From the NCBI GenBank assembly GCA_027310975.1, contig DAICZV010000001.1:1-42041 (forward strand): a DNA stretch of 42,041 bases, read 5' to 3'. Position numbers and translations under genes: made by a program. The stretch's first letter is position 1. Every line of letters begins with the position of its first letter. Below the pieces are notes generated by a model that made no database searches, was not told where the DNA came from, and saw only the letters and a list, made by a program, of their open reading frames with translations. Positions 13,286-21,710 of the stretch are shown here, piece by piece. The DNA comes from a bacterium. Lineage in GTDB: Bacteria; Patescibacteriota; Minisyncoccia; UBA6257; GWB1-50-10.

Positions 13286-15040
13286 TCACTTCAGGCGCTT
13301 CTCTATTTTAGTGAGGTCGCTTTCAATCGCTTTTTCCGAACGGTCCAGGTCGTCCTTCATTTGCTTCAAAAGAATGTCCTCTTCCCGCGTAAGCTCCCTC
13401 ACGGACCGGATTTTTTCCAGATAGCGGACGTGGTCCCGAATGTCGGTCTTGAGGGCTTTGAAGGCCCGCTCCACGTCGCGTTCCACTACCTGCGCCTCTT
13501 TAGCGATATCTTTCTTCAGAGCGCGCACTTTGCGCGTGCCGTACCAAATGGCCGCAACGGCGAGGATGAGTATGACGACGAGTGAAACGATGGCCGTGAT
13601 CAAACTGATGGTGTAAGTTCCGATGCCTAAGAATGTGCCCGGCGAAACCGCAACATCATACTTCTGAGTCGACGGGCTTTGGGCTCCCCGGCTGTCCTGG
13701 ACCGCGGCGTACATCTTATAAGCGCCCGGACTGATCGCTCCATCTCCGGTGACCGTGAAATTACCGCTCCCGTCGCTCACGCCGGTCCAGGTCTTGGGCA
13801 GCGTCCCCTGGCCTTCCAGATTTATGCTCACGGTCGCGTTCGGATAGGTGGTGCCCTTAACAACCAAAAAGTCTCCCTGGCGCAACGAGGTCGTGTAGCC
13901 GGTGATGGTCGGCGGATCTATCGGCGTCACCGTGAATGATGCAAGCGCGGTTTGATAATTGCTGGCCTGATCAAAGGCCTGGACCAAAATGTTGTGCGGG
14001 CCGCTCGTCTGAACCGGCAGTGAGTAGGGCCCGCTGGCCGCTTGGCCGGCTGAAACAGCGATGAGATTCTGGTCGTCCACCTTTATCTTATAGTCTGCGA
14101 TGCCGGAAGGAGTGTCGGTCGCGTTCAAAATCACGGCCGGTTGCGGATTCGTCGGATCGGGATTCGCCGCGAAGCGGATTTGGAAAGGGTCCGGCGGCGT
14201 CGTGTCTATCTGGAACCTGAAGTGGGCAGTGCTTCCCCAACCGCTCGCATCGTGGAACTGGGCGTGGAAGTACCAAATGCCGTCCCCAAGACCCGTCAGT
14301 TCCTTCTCGCCCATCGGCGGTTCGTAAAGCACGGTGGGTGTGGAATTTTGGTACTTGTTGTAAAGCAGGCGCACGGCGTCAATGTCTGAGGGCACTTCCC
14401 AATTAAGCTTAATGTCATTGGACGGATACCACTTGTTTTGGTCGGGTACGTTCGGCGACGAGATGACCGGCGCGGACGGCCCGCTCGTTCCGCTCGGCGT
14501 TGAAGCCGTCGCGTTGCTCGCGGCTCCGGCCGGGACGTTCACGGCATATTGGTTGGCAGGCAGGCCCTGGGCATCCAGGACGTTGGTGCCCTGGCCGTCG
14601 TTCGCCAGAATGGAACCGGAGGTGAAGGAAACCAGGGCAATGCCCGGAGAGATTGCCCGGAAATAAACGGTAATGACATTACCGTTGGAACCGGTGAACC
14701 CCGGATTCAGAATCACGCCCTGGAAATTTATCGTGCCTGCGCTATTGGAATAGCTCGGGTCTTGGACCCATAGGCTCACCACGGAGCTGCTTTTGGAGAC
14801 CGAAGAGACCGCCAGTTTATCGTTGGGGAAAGAGATAACGCCGGAAACGGCATTCACGGCCTGGCCCGCGTTCACGTAGACCGTTACCGGAATGGCATCT
14901 CCCACGCTGTACGAACCGGTCTGGCTGGAAAACGAAAAGGTCGCCCCCGCCGCCCGGGCCGCGGGCAAGCACAGAAAAAGCGCCGCGGCGGCGAGTGCCG
15001 GCCAAAAACGGGTTACCTTCCTTTCTTTCTGATGAGCCAT
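13286..15040 (-). CDS. Membrane-anchored cohesin-domain surface protein with cytoplasmic coiled coil
   Basis: This 584-residue protein has a signal peptide (about 1-31) and a cohesin-like beta domain (about 32-165). A Ser/Ala/Thr/Pro linker and three Ig/FN3-like beta domains follow (about 185-285, 285-375, 376-465). A transmembrane helix (about 478-500) precedes an 84-residue highly charged helical tail, probably a cytoplasmic coiled coil. Cohesins bind dockerins, and a dockerin protein is encoded two genes upstream. The frame is open far upstream, but MAHQKE at 15040 is the methionine that precedes the signal peptide. It overlaps the previous cohesin gene by 28 nt. The cohesin call rests on pattern and context, not on a profile search. 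Confidence 0.75.
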   Translation of the reverse strand: MAHQKERKVTRFWPALAAAALFLCLPAARAAGATFSFSSQTGSYSVGDAIPVTVYVNAGQAVNAVSGVISFPNDKLAVSSVSKSSSVVSLWVQDPSYSNSAGTINFQGVILNPGFTGSNGNVITVYFRAISPGIALVSFTSGSILANDGQGTNVLDAQGLPANQYAVNVPAGAASNATASTPSGTSGPSAPVISSPNVPDQNKWYPSNDIKLNWEVPSDIDAVRLLYNKYQNSTPTVLYEPPMGEKELTGLGDGIWYFHAQFHDASGWGSTAHFRFQIDTTPPDPFQIRFAANPDPTNPQPAVILNATDTPSGIADYKIKVDDQNLIAVSAGQAASGPYSLPVQTSGPHNILVQAFDQASNYQTALASFTVTPIDPPTITGYTTSLRQGDFLVVKGTTYPNATVSINLEGQGTLPKTWTGVSDGSGNFTVTGDGAISPGAYKMYAAVQDSRGAQSPSTQKYDVAVSPGTFLGIGTYTISLITAIVSLVVILILAVAAIWYGTRKVRALKKDIAKEAQVVERDVERAFKALKTDIRDHVRYLEKIRSVRELTREEDILLKQMKDDLDRSEKAIESDLTKIEKRLK

Positions 15041-15918
15041 AAGGCCAAACCTCCTATCGCTATAATGATAGCAGATAAGCAGATGATATTCGGCCAAAGA
15101 GCCGCCGTGTTCTCCGGCGCGAGAACAGCCACCCGGGCATTGCCGGCAAAATCCATCGCTCTCACGTAAACGTAGCTCATGAGCGATTGATCGTTTAGAA
15201 CGTAAGGGCTTGTCGCCGGGCGCCAATCCGTTTCCGGTATATTATCCATCTGCGTCTTTGATTCAAAAATATCGTAGGCGGCGACGCCGGTGCCCTTATC
15301 CTGTGTGCTCCAAACCGCGAACCATTTTCCGTTCTCAATGCTCGGATCGCGGCCGAGCGAGATGTTGAACGGTTCGGGAAGATTTTTATCCGCCGCGACG
15401 ATGTTCGCCGATGATGCGGCGGCCCGGTCCGGCTGTCCAATCGTGATGTTCAGGGCGTGCGTAGACAAAACGGCCGGAGTTCCCTGGCCGTCGCCTAGAA
15501 GGACGGCCGCGTGCGCGAAGCCGATTCGGACTGTGCCGGTTTGGAGCGGCTTGAAGACGGCGGAAAATATCCGGCCCGGCGTCAGGTCCGTCTCGTTCGC
15601 TCCCAAAATGCCGCCGAATCCTCCGGGAGCGATGCCGCTCCAAGCAATCGTGCCGCTCGCGGTTTGCCGCGGTCCAATCATCCACAAACTGATCACGGAA
15701 TCGGTTTCGTAGACGTTTTGAAGCTCCAATTCATCGGCTGGGAAGCTCAGGCTCCCGTCCGTGGCGTTGATGTTTTGACCCTGGGGGTCAAGCACGACGC
15801 TTACGGTAAACGGTATGCCTTGGGAAACGGTCAGGTTGGGCGTTACCAAGTTCAATGAGGCGGCGTGTGCGCTGAGAGCCAGAGAGAAAAGGACCGTTAT
15901 TAAAAGATATTGTTTCAT
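15013..15918 (-). CDS. Membrane-anchored cohesin-domain protein
   Basis: This 301-residue protein has a signal peptide (about 1-19) and a cohesin-like domain (about 22-160). The latter shows the typical pattern of a V-S-x-G-x-P-F-T-V first strand and a late GDGQGTP turn. An FN3-like region (about 185-270) and a C-terminal transmembrane helix (about 277-297) with a short basic tail follow. The architecture is a surface-displayed cohesin held in the membrane. The same GDGQGT turn occurs in the larger cohesin protein that overlaps its 3' end, so the two are likely paralogues. It follows the dockerin gene by 5 nt and is probably co-transcribed with it. Confidence 0.75.
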   Translation of the reverse strand: MKQYLLITVLFSLALSAHAASLNLVTPNLTVSQGIPFTVSVVLDPQGQNINATDGSLSFPADELELQNVYETDSVISLWMIGPRQTASGTIAWSGIAPGGFGGILGANETDLTPGRIFSAVFKPLQTGTVRIGFAHAAVLLGDGQGTPAVLSTHALNITIGQPDRAAASSANIVAADKNLPEPFNISLGRDPSIENGKWFAVWSTQDKGTGVAAYDIFESKTQMDNIPETDWRPATSPYVLNDQSLMSYVYVRAMDFAGNARVAVLAPENTAALWPNIICLSAIIIAIGGLALWLIRKKGR

Positions 15919-15923
15919 TGGTT

Positions 15924-17078
15924 TTAGCCGGACCAGTTATAGGCCATGATGCTGAAATCGGTGAGGCTCACCATACCGTCGCTGTTCAGGTCAACGTTCG
16001 CCGGCGGGTTCTTTCGGCTGAACCAGTAGGCGGCGACCGAGAAATCAACGATGTTCACGCGGCCATCGCCGTTCACATCGCCTTTTAATGCGGTCGCTTG
16101 GCGCTTCACGTTCGCCGTACCGACGGTGAAACCGATGACGTTGCTGGAATCGGTGACCAGGTTCCTTGCGGCGGTGCGGGCATAGGCCGAGTGCTGGCCG
16201 AGCTCCAAGGGATCGGAATCTATCTCCTGCAGGTATTTCCCGTCCGCTCCCGCGGTCGTCGTGGCATAGATTGCTCCGTTGGAATTGACGGCGATCGTGA
16301 CCGTCCCGTTCGGCACGGTTTGGCCGAAGAACGTGACTGGGTCTCCCTGCTTCACCGTGCTCTTATCGGTCGTGATGGTCGGGGCCAGAAAGATGCCGCT
16401 TACGTTCGTGCTGGCCCCGCCCGTGACGCTTAGAGGAAATGTCCGCAAAGCCGAACGGCCGCCGTAAGCATCCGTGCCATAAAGTGAGAAAACATAGTTG
16501 CCGGCGGAAAGACCGGAGAGCGACATCTGGAAGCTCGCATCGTCGCTCGCGACCGTGTTGGCGACCACTTGAGCGTCCTTAAGAAGCGTCACCTGGGTCG
16601 CCGGGAAGGCGTAGCCGGAAAACGTCACGACCGAATTCGCGACCGGGATGACGTATCCCCCGCCTCCTCCGCCGCCGGAGGGCGGCGGGGCGGGCGGTAA
16701 GCCGGTCGTGGAACTGGCCTCGTTCGTGTAGGCGGTTTGGCCGGCGTCGTTAAAGGCCCGCACGCGGTAAAAGTAGGTCGTGTTTGAAAGAAGGCCGGTG
16801 CGGGAATATGCAGTGGCGTCGGCGCCGACCGAATCTATCGGCGTGAAGATGGCGTCGGTGCCCTGGGCCTCTTCTATGGAAAACCCATCCTCGTTGCTGG
16901 AGTTGTCCGTCCAGGAAAGGTCTATTTGGGAATAAGATATCGTCGCGGCCGCGAGGTCGGAAGGCGGCAGAGGCAGGACGACCACCTTGACGCTCAAATT
17001 AAGCGAAGCGGGCACCGTTTGAGCGTTCGCGACGGAAGCGATGAGGAAAAAGGTCAGAAGGACGACCGACTTTTTCAC
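15924..17078 (-). CDS. Secreted dockerin protein with FN3 and Ig-like domains
   Basis: This 384-residue protein has a signal peptide (about 1-20), an FN3 domain (about 37-126) and a Pro/Gly linker containing seven consecutive Gly. Two Ig-like beta domains follow (about 145-220 and 228-318). A type I dockerin ends the protein (331-384), with two EF-hand-like calcium loops, DVNGDGRVNIVDF and DLNSDGMVSLTDF, each followed by a helix. There is no membrane anchor, so cell attachment would depend on a cohesin. Two membrane-anchored cohesin proteins are encoded directly downstream. The cognate pairing is inferred from linkage. Confidence 0.88.
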   Translation of the reverse strand: MKKSVVLLTFFLIASVANAQTVPASLNLSVKVVVLPLPPSDLAAATISYSQIDLSWTDNSSNEDGFSIEEAQGTDAIFTPIDSVGADATAYSRTGLLSNTTYFYRVRAFNDAGQTAYTNEASSTTGLPPAPPPSGGGGGGGYVIPVANSVVTFSGYAFPATQVTLLKDAQVVANTVASDDASFQMSLSGLSAGNYVFSLYGTDAYGGRSALRTFPLSVTGGASTNVSGIFLAPTITTDKSTVKQGDPVTFFGQTVPNGTVTIAVNSNGAIYATTTAGADGKYLQEIDSDPLELGQHSAYARTAARNLVTDSSNVIGFTVGTANVKRQATALKGDVNGDGRVNIVDFSVAAYWFSRKNPPANVDLNSDGMVSLTDFSIMAYNWSG

Positions 17079-17080
17079 GT

Positions 17081-17986
17081 TTATTTTTGTACCCGAACTA
17101 TCTTGAAGTTCTTCTTTATCTTATGCAGGACGAAGAGCAGGATGACGAGCAGGACTATCAATCCGGCGGCTTCTTGCCAGGGAAAAGCGAAGAAATGGAG
17201 GGTGGCGGTTTGAACGCCGCTTTGGGGAATGTTCAATGACAGCGTGGCCGTGAACGGCCCGAAGAGGTAGCGGCTCGGCAGCGCGGCTGTGAAGGTCCGG
17301 TCGTAGCCGGGGAAGACGATACCGGACTCAAAAGGCACGACCGCGGTCCCGAAAAGCGGCCCGGTCAGCGTTATTTGGCCTTCCGGATTGAAATGGGTGT
17401 TGCCGGTATTGTTAACAGTGAACGAGAAGGCGGCCGGCCCGTGGGAGAGGTAGGAACCGGGGCCGGTGAAATCGGCGATGTTGCCCGTCGCGTAAGAAGC
17501 GCCCGGAACGTTAACGAGGACCACCGAACCCACCCGGCCGGATATGCCGACGCCGGATGAGGCCGGATTGCCGGTCACCGTGAGGCCCCGGAAAAGGATG
17601 GCGCCGTAGTGGCCGCCCGGTTCGCCGTTCTGCGGCACGGTGATGGAGAACGGCACCTGCCGGCGCTCTTGAGGCGCGAGGGTGAACTCCGTCCGGCTGA
17701 TATTTATCCAAGCCGTGAGTCCGTGGGGAATTTCGGTTTGGACCAGGTCAATGGAGCCCTGGTTCCCGCCCGCGATATTCTCCACCTCCGGCTGGACGCC
17801 GATCGGAAAATCATTCGGGTTGATGACGGTCAGGGTGTCGGAATAGGTCTCGCCCGGAGCGATGGTGACGTTAAACTTTATAGGATATAGCGAAATGCCC
17901 ACCTGTGCGTTCGCCAAACTGGGTAATAAAAAACTTAGTGCGATGACACTAAGGGTTATGAGAAAAACGGGGCGGATTTTGTGCAT
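17081..17986 (-). CDS. DUF916-like membrane-anchored surface protein
   Basis: This 301-residue protein has a signal peptide (about 1-27), two beta-sandwich domains (about 28-140 and 160-255) and a C-terminal transmembrane helix (about 268-288) with a basic tail. The first domain shows features seen in DUF916 / WxL-interacting proteins: APGETYSDTLTVIN, FTLAPQERRQVPFSITVP and GGHYGAILFRG. In Firmicutes these sit beside WxL-domain genes. Here the upstream gene encodes a WxL-like protein. It is co-directional, 27 nt after that gene and 2 nt before the dockerin gene. A chaperone-like or generic beta-sandwich protein is the alternative. Confidence 0.55.
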   Translation of the reverse strand: MHKIRPVFLITLSVIALSFLLPSLANAQVGISLYPIKFNVTIAPGETYSDTLTVINPNDFPIGVQPEVENIAGGNQGSIDLVQTEIPHGLTAWINISRTEFTLAPQERRQVPFSITVPQNGEPGGHYGAILFRGLTVTGNPASSGVGISGRVGSVVLVNVPGASYATGNIADFTGPGSYLSHGPAAFSFTVNNTGNTHFNPEGQITLTGPLFGTAVVPFESGIVFPGYDRTFTAALPSRYLFGPFTATLSLNIPQSGVQTATLHFFAFPWQEAAGLIVLLVILLFVLHKIKKNFKIVRVQK

Positions 17987-18013
17987 GGATCGCTTCGCCG
18001 GCGAGCGCGACGC

Positions 18014-18676
18014 TTACGGGTTCGTTATCGCCGTTATCGTGATACCGCCGGTGTAGCTGGTTGCCTGCTGAGTGGCCGGAGCGTCGGCCACCACCTTAAG
18101 AACGACCGTCTGGCTCGTGCCGACATAAGTGCTGGTTGAAGCCACTGTTGCCGTGCTCGTCGGGAAACCGGCGTAGAGCGCTTGCGGATCGGTGTCGGCG
18201 CTGCCCCACCAAGTCGCATTATAGAGGCCGGCCGTCGTACCCGTTTGATAGACGCGGAAGTGAAGGTTGGCGCCGACATTTACGGAAGAGGTGGCGTTGT
18301 TGGTGCCGTTCCACGACGTTGCGTCCGGAAAAGCGATGGTCCCGGAAGCGAGGGTGGATGTACTGCTGTTGCGGTTTATCTTAAGATTCCAGCCGGTCGC
18401 GGCGTTGGTCGCGACAGTCGCGCTTGAAGTGGCCGAGACCGGAGCGCCAGGCGTGAGGGACGCGAGATTAACAGTTGACGTTGAAAGGGTGAGCGTTATC
18501 GTCTGGTTCACCGTGACGTTGATCGTCTGGCCGGTGGACGTGGAAACCTGGGCTGAGGCCAGGTTTACGACCGGACCGAAGGAGGCGCTCAAAAGTAAAA
18601 AGGCAAAAAGCCCTAAGCCCGCCCCCAGGACCTTCAGGAATCTAAGCGCTTTAAAGCGGCTTATCTCCTCCCTCAT
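18014..18676 (-). CDS. Secreted protein with WxL-like C-terminal domain
   Basis: This 220-residue protein has a long signal peptide (about 1-42) followed by one all-beta domain. The domain holds LTLSTSTVNLASLTPGAP, a GWNLKINRN segment (a W-x-L triplet) and a WWG motif, and ends in YTGGITITAITNP. The C-terminal region of the upstream protein (18735-20045) is clearly homologous. WxL domains of Firmicutes bind peptidoglycan or DUF916 partners, and the downstream gene is DUF916-like. The WxL call is therefore supported by neighbourhood but needs a profile search. The start at 18676 lies 7 nt after an extended -10; the earlier ATG at 18685 lies inside that -10. Confidence 0.55.
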   Translation of the reverse strand: MREEISRFKALRFLKVLGAGLGLFAFLLLSASFGPVVNLASAQVSTSTGQTINVTVNQTITLTLSTSTVNLASLTPGAPVSATSSATVATNAATGWNLKINRNSSTSTLASGTIAFPDATSWNGTNNATSSVNVGANLHFRVYQTGTTAGLYNATWWGSADTDPQALYAGFPTSTATVASTSTYVGTSQTVVLKVVADAPATQQATSYTGGITITAITNP

Positions 18677-18683
18677 TGCTTGC

Positions 18684-18692
18684 ATTATACCA
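18684..18692 (-). promoter_or_regulatory. Extended -10 promoter of the WxL-like/cohesin operon
   Basis: TGGTATAAT on the minus strand is an exact extended -10. It lies 7 nt before the ATG at 18676, predicting a leaderless mRNA for the five-gene run down to 13286. Confidence 0.7.
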
Positions 18693-18734
18693 TAATGACA
18701 TTGCGCCGTTTGCAGGCGGCCTGTTGATAATTAT

Positions 18735-20045
18735 TTAAGGGTTGGCGATGACGGTAATAGTGACGCCGCCCGAATAATTTAAGGCCTTTTGGCTCAAAGG
18801 AGCGTCGGCCCGGTAAAGGATGGTGGAGGTGGAGGTGCCGTTATTGGTGGAGGTGGCGTTCACGATGGTGAGCGTTGATGTCGGCGTGCCGGCATAGAGC
18901 GCCGTACCGCTTGCGTCGCTTGCGCCCCACCAGAATGAACAGTAGTTGGCGGTCGTGCCGGATTGCTGGACCCGGAAGGACAAGGTTTGACCGGGCGCGG
19001 TCGTGCCGTTCCCCTGCCCCGAGGCGCAGCCGGTGCCAGGATTCCAGGCGGAATAATCCGGGAAGGTCGTCGTGGAAGAAGCGAGCGTTGACGTCGGTGA
19101 GTTGCGTTTTATCTGCAAACTGTAACCGTTCGTTCCGCCGGAGATAGTAACCGTGGCGGTCGTCGTCGCCGTGACCGGCGCGCCGGGCGAAAGTCCCGGC
19201 AGATTTACAGTGGCAGAGTTTAAAGTGAGCGAGATTGTTTGGGCGCTGGCGGAGAGTGTTGCTTGCGGATATTGGGAATAGACAAAATTCGCCGCGCTCC
19301 CGGCGTTCGTAACCCGGAAGCAATAGGTGGCGCCCGCAGTGGAGCTCGCGACCGCCTGGATGTCGTATTCCAGTTCCACGAAAGAGTCGCTCGGAAGCGT
19401 TAGCGCGCCGGTTTGGTTTGAAACGTCCCGCACTCCCCCGTTCGGCGTGAGAAAAGTATGGTTGGCATCGGTCACGCCGCCGGTCGTCGTCGCAATATTG
19501 GTCGTATCGGCTCCGTCCGTGAGGTTCGCCGAGTTAAACATCGTCCAGGCGCCCGTGCTCGTTACGGCGGAATAAGAAGCGGTGGCGCAGGAAGACACCA
19601 AAAGCCCGTACTCTATCCGGAACTGCTGGCTGGTAAACGACTTGATGGTTCCGCCGGCATTCGTTATTTCCACCCGCAATCGGATGCTGGAGTTTTGGTT
19701 CAAGCTCGCGAGAACGGCGTCTTCACTTGCCGCCGCCGTGGACGTCGTTTCGCCGCCGTTGTCATTGCGCCAGTGGTAATGAACGAGAGCGTAAGACGGC
19801 GCAACCGGCTGGAAGAGCATCCGCAGAATGCCGGGGATGAGCCAAAGATCGGCGGAGGTGGAAAGCCCCAGGGCATTCACTGCACCGTTGTTGAATATGG
19901 AAAAACTAGTGGAGGTTGACTTGCCGGCCACGCTCCCGACGTCGCCTCGGAGGAAAAGGTTGGCGGATGAGGCGTCAAAGGCCGAAGCCGGACTTAAGCA
20001 CAGCAGTGAAAATATGACGACGGCTGCCGTGAGGATATTTTTCAT
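18735..20045 (-). CDS. Secreted two-domain surface protein with WxL-like C-terminal domain
   Basis: This 436-residue protein has a signal peptide (about 1-23). The N-terminal beta domain contains the HYHWRNDNGGE and RLRVEITN motifs, which I associate with CPR surface proteins but cannot name as a family. The C-terminal domain (about 270-436) is homologous to the single-domain protein downstream. Shared features are SATVNLPGLSPGAP, NGYSLQIKRNSPTSTLAS, FWWG, ALYAGTPTST and YSGGVTITVIANP. In this copy the W-x-L triplet reads Y-S-L. The start at 20045 overlaps the previous stop (ATGA), so it is translationally coupled to the FNKAF-module gene. Confidence 0.65.
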   Translation of the reverse strand: MKNILTAAVVIFSLLCLSPASAFDASSANLFLRGDVGSVAGKSTSTSFSIFNNGAVNALGLSTSADLWLIPGILRMLFQPVAPSYALVHYHWRNDNGGETTSTAAASEDAVLASLNQNSSIRLRVEITNAGGTIKSFTSQQFRIEYGLLVSSCATASYSAVTSTGAWTMFNSANLTDGADTTNIATTTGGVTDANHTFLTPNGGVRDVSNQTGALTLPSDSFVELEYDIQAVASSTAGATYCFRVTNAGSAANFVYSQYPQATLSASAQTISLTLNSATVNLPGLSPGAPVTATTTATVTISGGTNGYSLQIKRNSPTSTLASSTTTFPDYSAWNPGTGCASGQGNGTTAPGQTLSFRVQQSGTTANYCSFWWGASDASGTALYAGTPTSTLTIVNATSTNNGTSTSTILYRADAPLSQKALNYSGGVTITVIANP

Positions 20046-20539
20046 CGCGGGTCGTACCATGTGCCTCGCGCGCCCTGGTCGGCTTTAATGACGTAGTAGG
20101 TGCCAGGTTTGAATGCGGTGGCATCGGCAGTGGAAATAACGTAACTGAAAGGCCTGGTTATTGTGCAAGGAAAGGCCTTGTTGAAAACAGCGCGGTTGGG
20201 ATCTTGCCGATAGTCAAAGTCCGCTGGATAGACTAGGATGGCGAGATAAACGTCATCGCACGTCGCGCTCACGGCGAGCTCATTGCCGTTGTTGATGGTC
20301 CGACCATCGTAAATGAATTTCTGGAACTTGGACGGATCGGGATATTTGGCGAAGAGCGGGCTCGGCAAGGCCGCTGGTCCGGCCGGAGCGACGTTGAAAG
20401 TCGGCGCCGATGGCGAAGGCGCGCCGGAAGGCGGCGGGGACGCCGTATCTTTTATGAAGAAGAAAAGTCCTGCCGCGAAAAACATGACCGCGATAACCAA
20501 GACGCGGTACTCGCGGCCAGTGGCCTTTTTAGTCGTCAT
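20042..20539 (-). CDS. Membrane-anchored protein with FNKAF...DQGxRGxW module
   Basis: This 165-residue protein has an N-terminal basic tail, a membrane helix (about 13-31) and a Pro/Ser/Ala linker (about 32-60). A C-terminal module (about 80-165) holds CDDVYLAILVYP, DPNRAVFNKAFPC and ADQGARGTWYDPR. The same module ends the 505-residue protein at 26887-28404. I know no named family for it; two Cys flank its core and may form a disulfide. The start MTTKK (20539) is chosen over an earlier in-frame Met because an extended -10 lies between them. Confidence 0.65.
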   Translation of the reverse strand: MTTKKATGREYRVLVIAVMFFAAGLFFFIKDTASPPPSGAPSPSAPTFNVAPAGPAALPSPLFAKYPDPSKFQKFIYDGRTINNGNELAVSATCDDVYLAILVYPADFDYRQDPNRAVFNKAFPCTITRPFSYVISTADATAFKPGTYYVIKADQGARGTWYDPR

Positions 20540-20551
20540 CTCAGTGTTGAA

Positions 20552-20560
20552 ATTATAACA
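20552..20560 (-). promoter_or_regulatory. Extended -10 promoter
   Basis: TGTTATAAT on the minus strand is an exact extended -10, with 12 nt to the ATG at 20539, so any leader would be only about 5 nt. Confidence 0.65.
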
Positions 20561-20582
20561 TAGGCTCAAATGACGCAGTTAT

Positions 20583-20622
20583 AAAAAAGCCGCCCATCCA
20601 GTACTTAAACCGGATAGGCGGC
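20583..20622 (-). terminator. Intrinsic terminator of the radical SAM gene
   Basis: The 11-bp stem 20612-20622 with 20589-20599 is followed on the minus strand by TTTTTTAT. It is 10 nt after the stop at 20632. Confidence 0.9.
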
Positions 20623-20631
20623 GGTATATTC

Positions 20632-21630
20632 CTATAGGATGAATTTTTGGAACCCATCCTTGATGAATATCTGCTCAATGTATTCGTTCTTTTTCGTCTC
20701 AACGCACCGGGGACATTCCTCCAGTTTAATCCGCTGCAGGACATCTTGGTGTTCTTGAGAGCGCCAGATCTCCTCAAAGGATTGCTGGCGATAATCGCCG
20801 AACTCCAAATCTGTCCGGTCCTGGCAAACGCAGAATCGTCCGTTCGCTTTAAGGACCGCCAAAAGAGGCGTCGCTCGGCATTTATCGTAGAGTCGGAGCG
20901 TCCAATAACCGTCAAACTTATCCACCTTGAAATAAATCGCCAGACCAGGAAAATCGTCTTGGGCCTTCGCCATTACTCGAGCGGCTTCGGGCATCAAGCT
21001 CCTGATCTCTGCGTTTCGGTCCTTGATGAAAGCCGGACGAACGTGCACCCATCGCACTTTGAGGTCAAACGCCAGCGCGCAGAAATTATAAAGATCAATC
21101 TGGTTCTCCGGCGTCAGGACGAATCCTAAACCTAACTTACCGTCGTTTTTCAGGCTTTTAAGCCGGGCGATCGTCTTATTCCAGAGGTCGGTACCGGTAT
21201 TCTTGCAGAAAACCTCTTGAGTGGCCGCATTCAAACTGACTCGCGGGAAATCTACCAAGTCCAGAATCTCTTGGGTCAGATAAAACCCATTGGTGGACAA
21301 GGCGACCTTTAAGCCAAGCTGTTTGGCGAGAGTAATCGCTTCCAATAGATCGGGGTGGGCGGTCGGCTCTCCTCCGCCGGAAAAGTGGACGGTCTTAGCG
21401 TGCTTAGCGGCCTCGCGGACGGATTTGAGCAATAATTCTCTTGGCAGGGATACAACATTCCTTCTTTCTCTGGCCATAATACAGAACGAGCAGTTCAGCG
21501 GGCAAAGATTCGTCGGATAGATATGCCAGATCAGCGGATACGGTATTTTCCCGTCGGCAATCTGTTGCAGCTCGTCCGAAAAGAGCAGGATCTTCAACGG
21601 ATTGAACCGATTATAGAATTTCTCTCCCAT
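20632..21630 (-). CDS. Radical SAM / SPASM-like protein
   Basis: Radical SAM enzymes cleave S-adenosylmethionine with a 4Fe-4S cluster. The cluster motif is CPLNCSFC (C43, C47, C50), and SGGGEPTAHPD (about 87-97) is the SAM-binding glycine motif. The C-terminal part has further Cys (FCVCQD, CPRC) in the pattern of a SPASM-type auxiliary-cluster domain, common in peptide-modifying and sugar-modifying members. The substrate is unknown. The position next to surface-protein and glycosyltransferase genes suggests modification of a surface product. The start MGEKF (21630) has a strong AAAGGAGGT site 7 nt upstream; the earlier Met lies inside that site. Confidence 0.85.
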   Translation of the reverse strand: MGEKFYNRFNPLKILLFSDELQQIADGKIPYPLIWHIYPTNLCPLNCSFCIMARERRNVVSLPRELLLKSVREAAKHAKTVHFSGGGEPTAHPDLLEAITLAKQLGLKVALSTNGFYLTQEILDLVDFPRVSLNAATQEVFCKNTGTDLWNKTIARLKSLKNDGKLGLGFVLTPENQIDLYNFCALAFDLKVRWVHVRPAFIKDRNAEIRSLMPEAARVMAKAQDDFPGLAIYFKVDKFDGYWTLRLYDKCRATPLLAVLKANGRFCVCQDRTDLEFGDYRQQSFEEIWRSQEHQDVLQRIKLEECPRCVETKKNEYIEQIFIKDGFQKFIL

Positions 21631-21637
21631 GTCCAAC

Positions 21638-21708
21638 ACCTCCTTTCATTGTCGTCGGAAATTGTTGAGAAGCTGGCCTTATTGTATATAGAAGCCGAGA
21701 TTTGTAAA
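21638..21708 (-). promoter_or_regulatory. Promoter and ribosome site of the radical SAM gene
   Basis: On the minus strand TTTACA (21703-21708) and TACAAT (21681-21686) are 16 bp apart. A leader of about 44 nt ends in the strong ribosome site (21638-21646). Confidence 0.7.
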
Positions 21709-21710
21709 TA

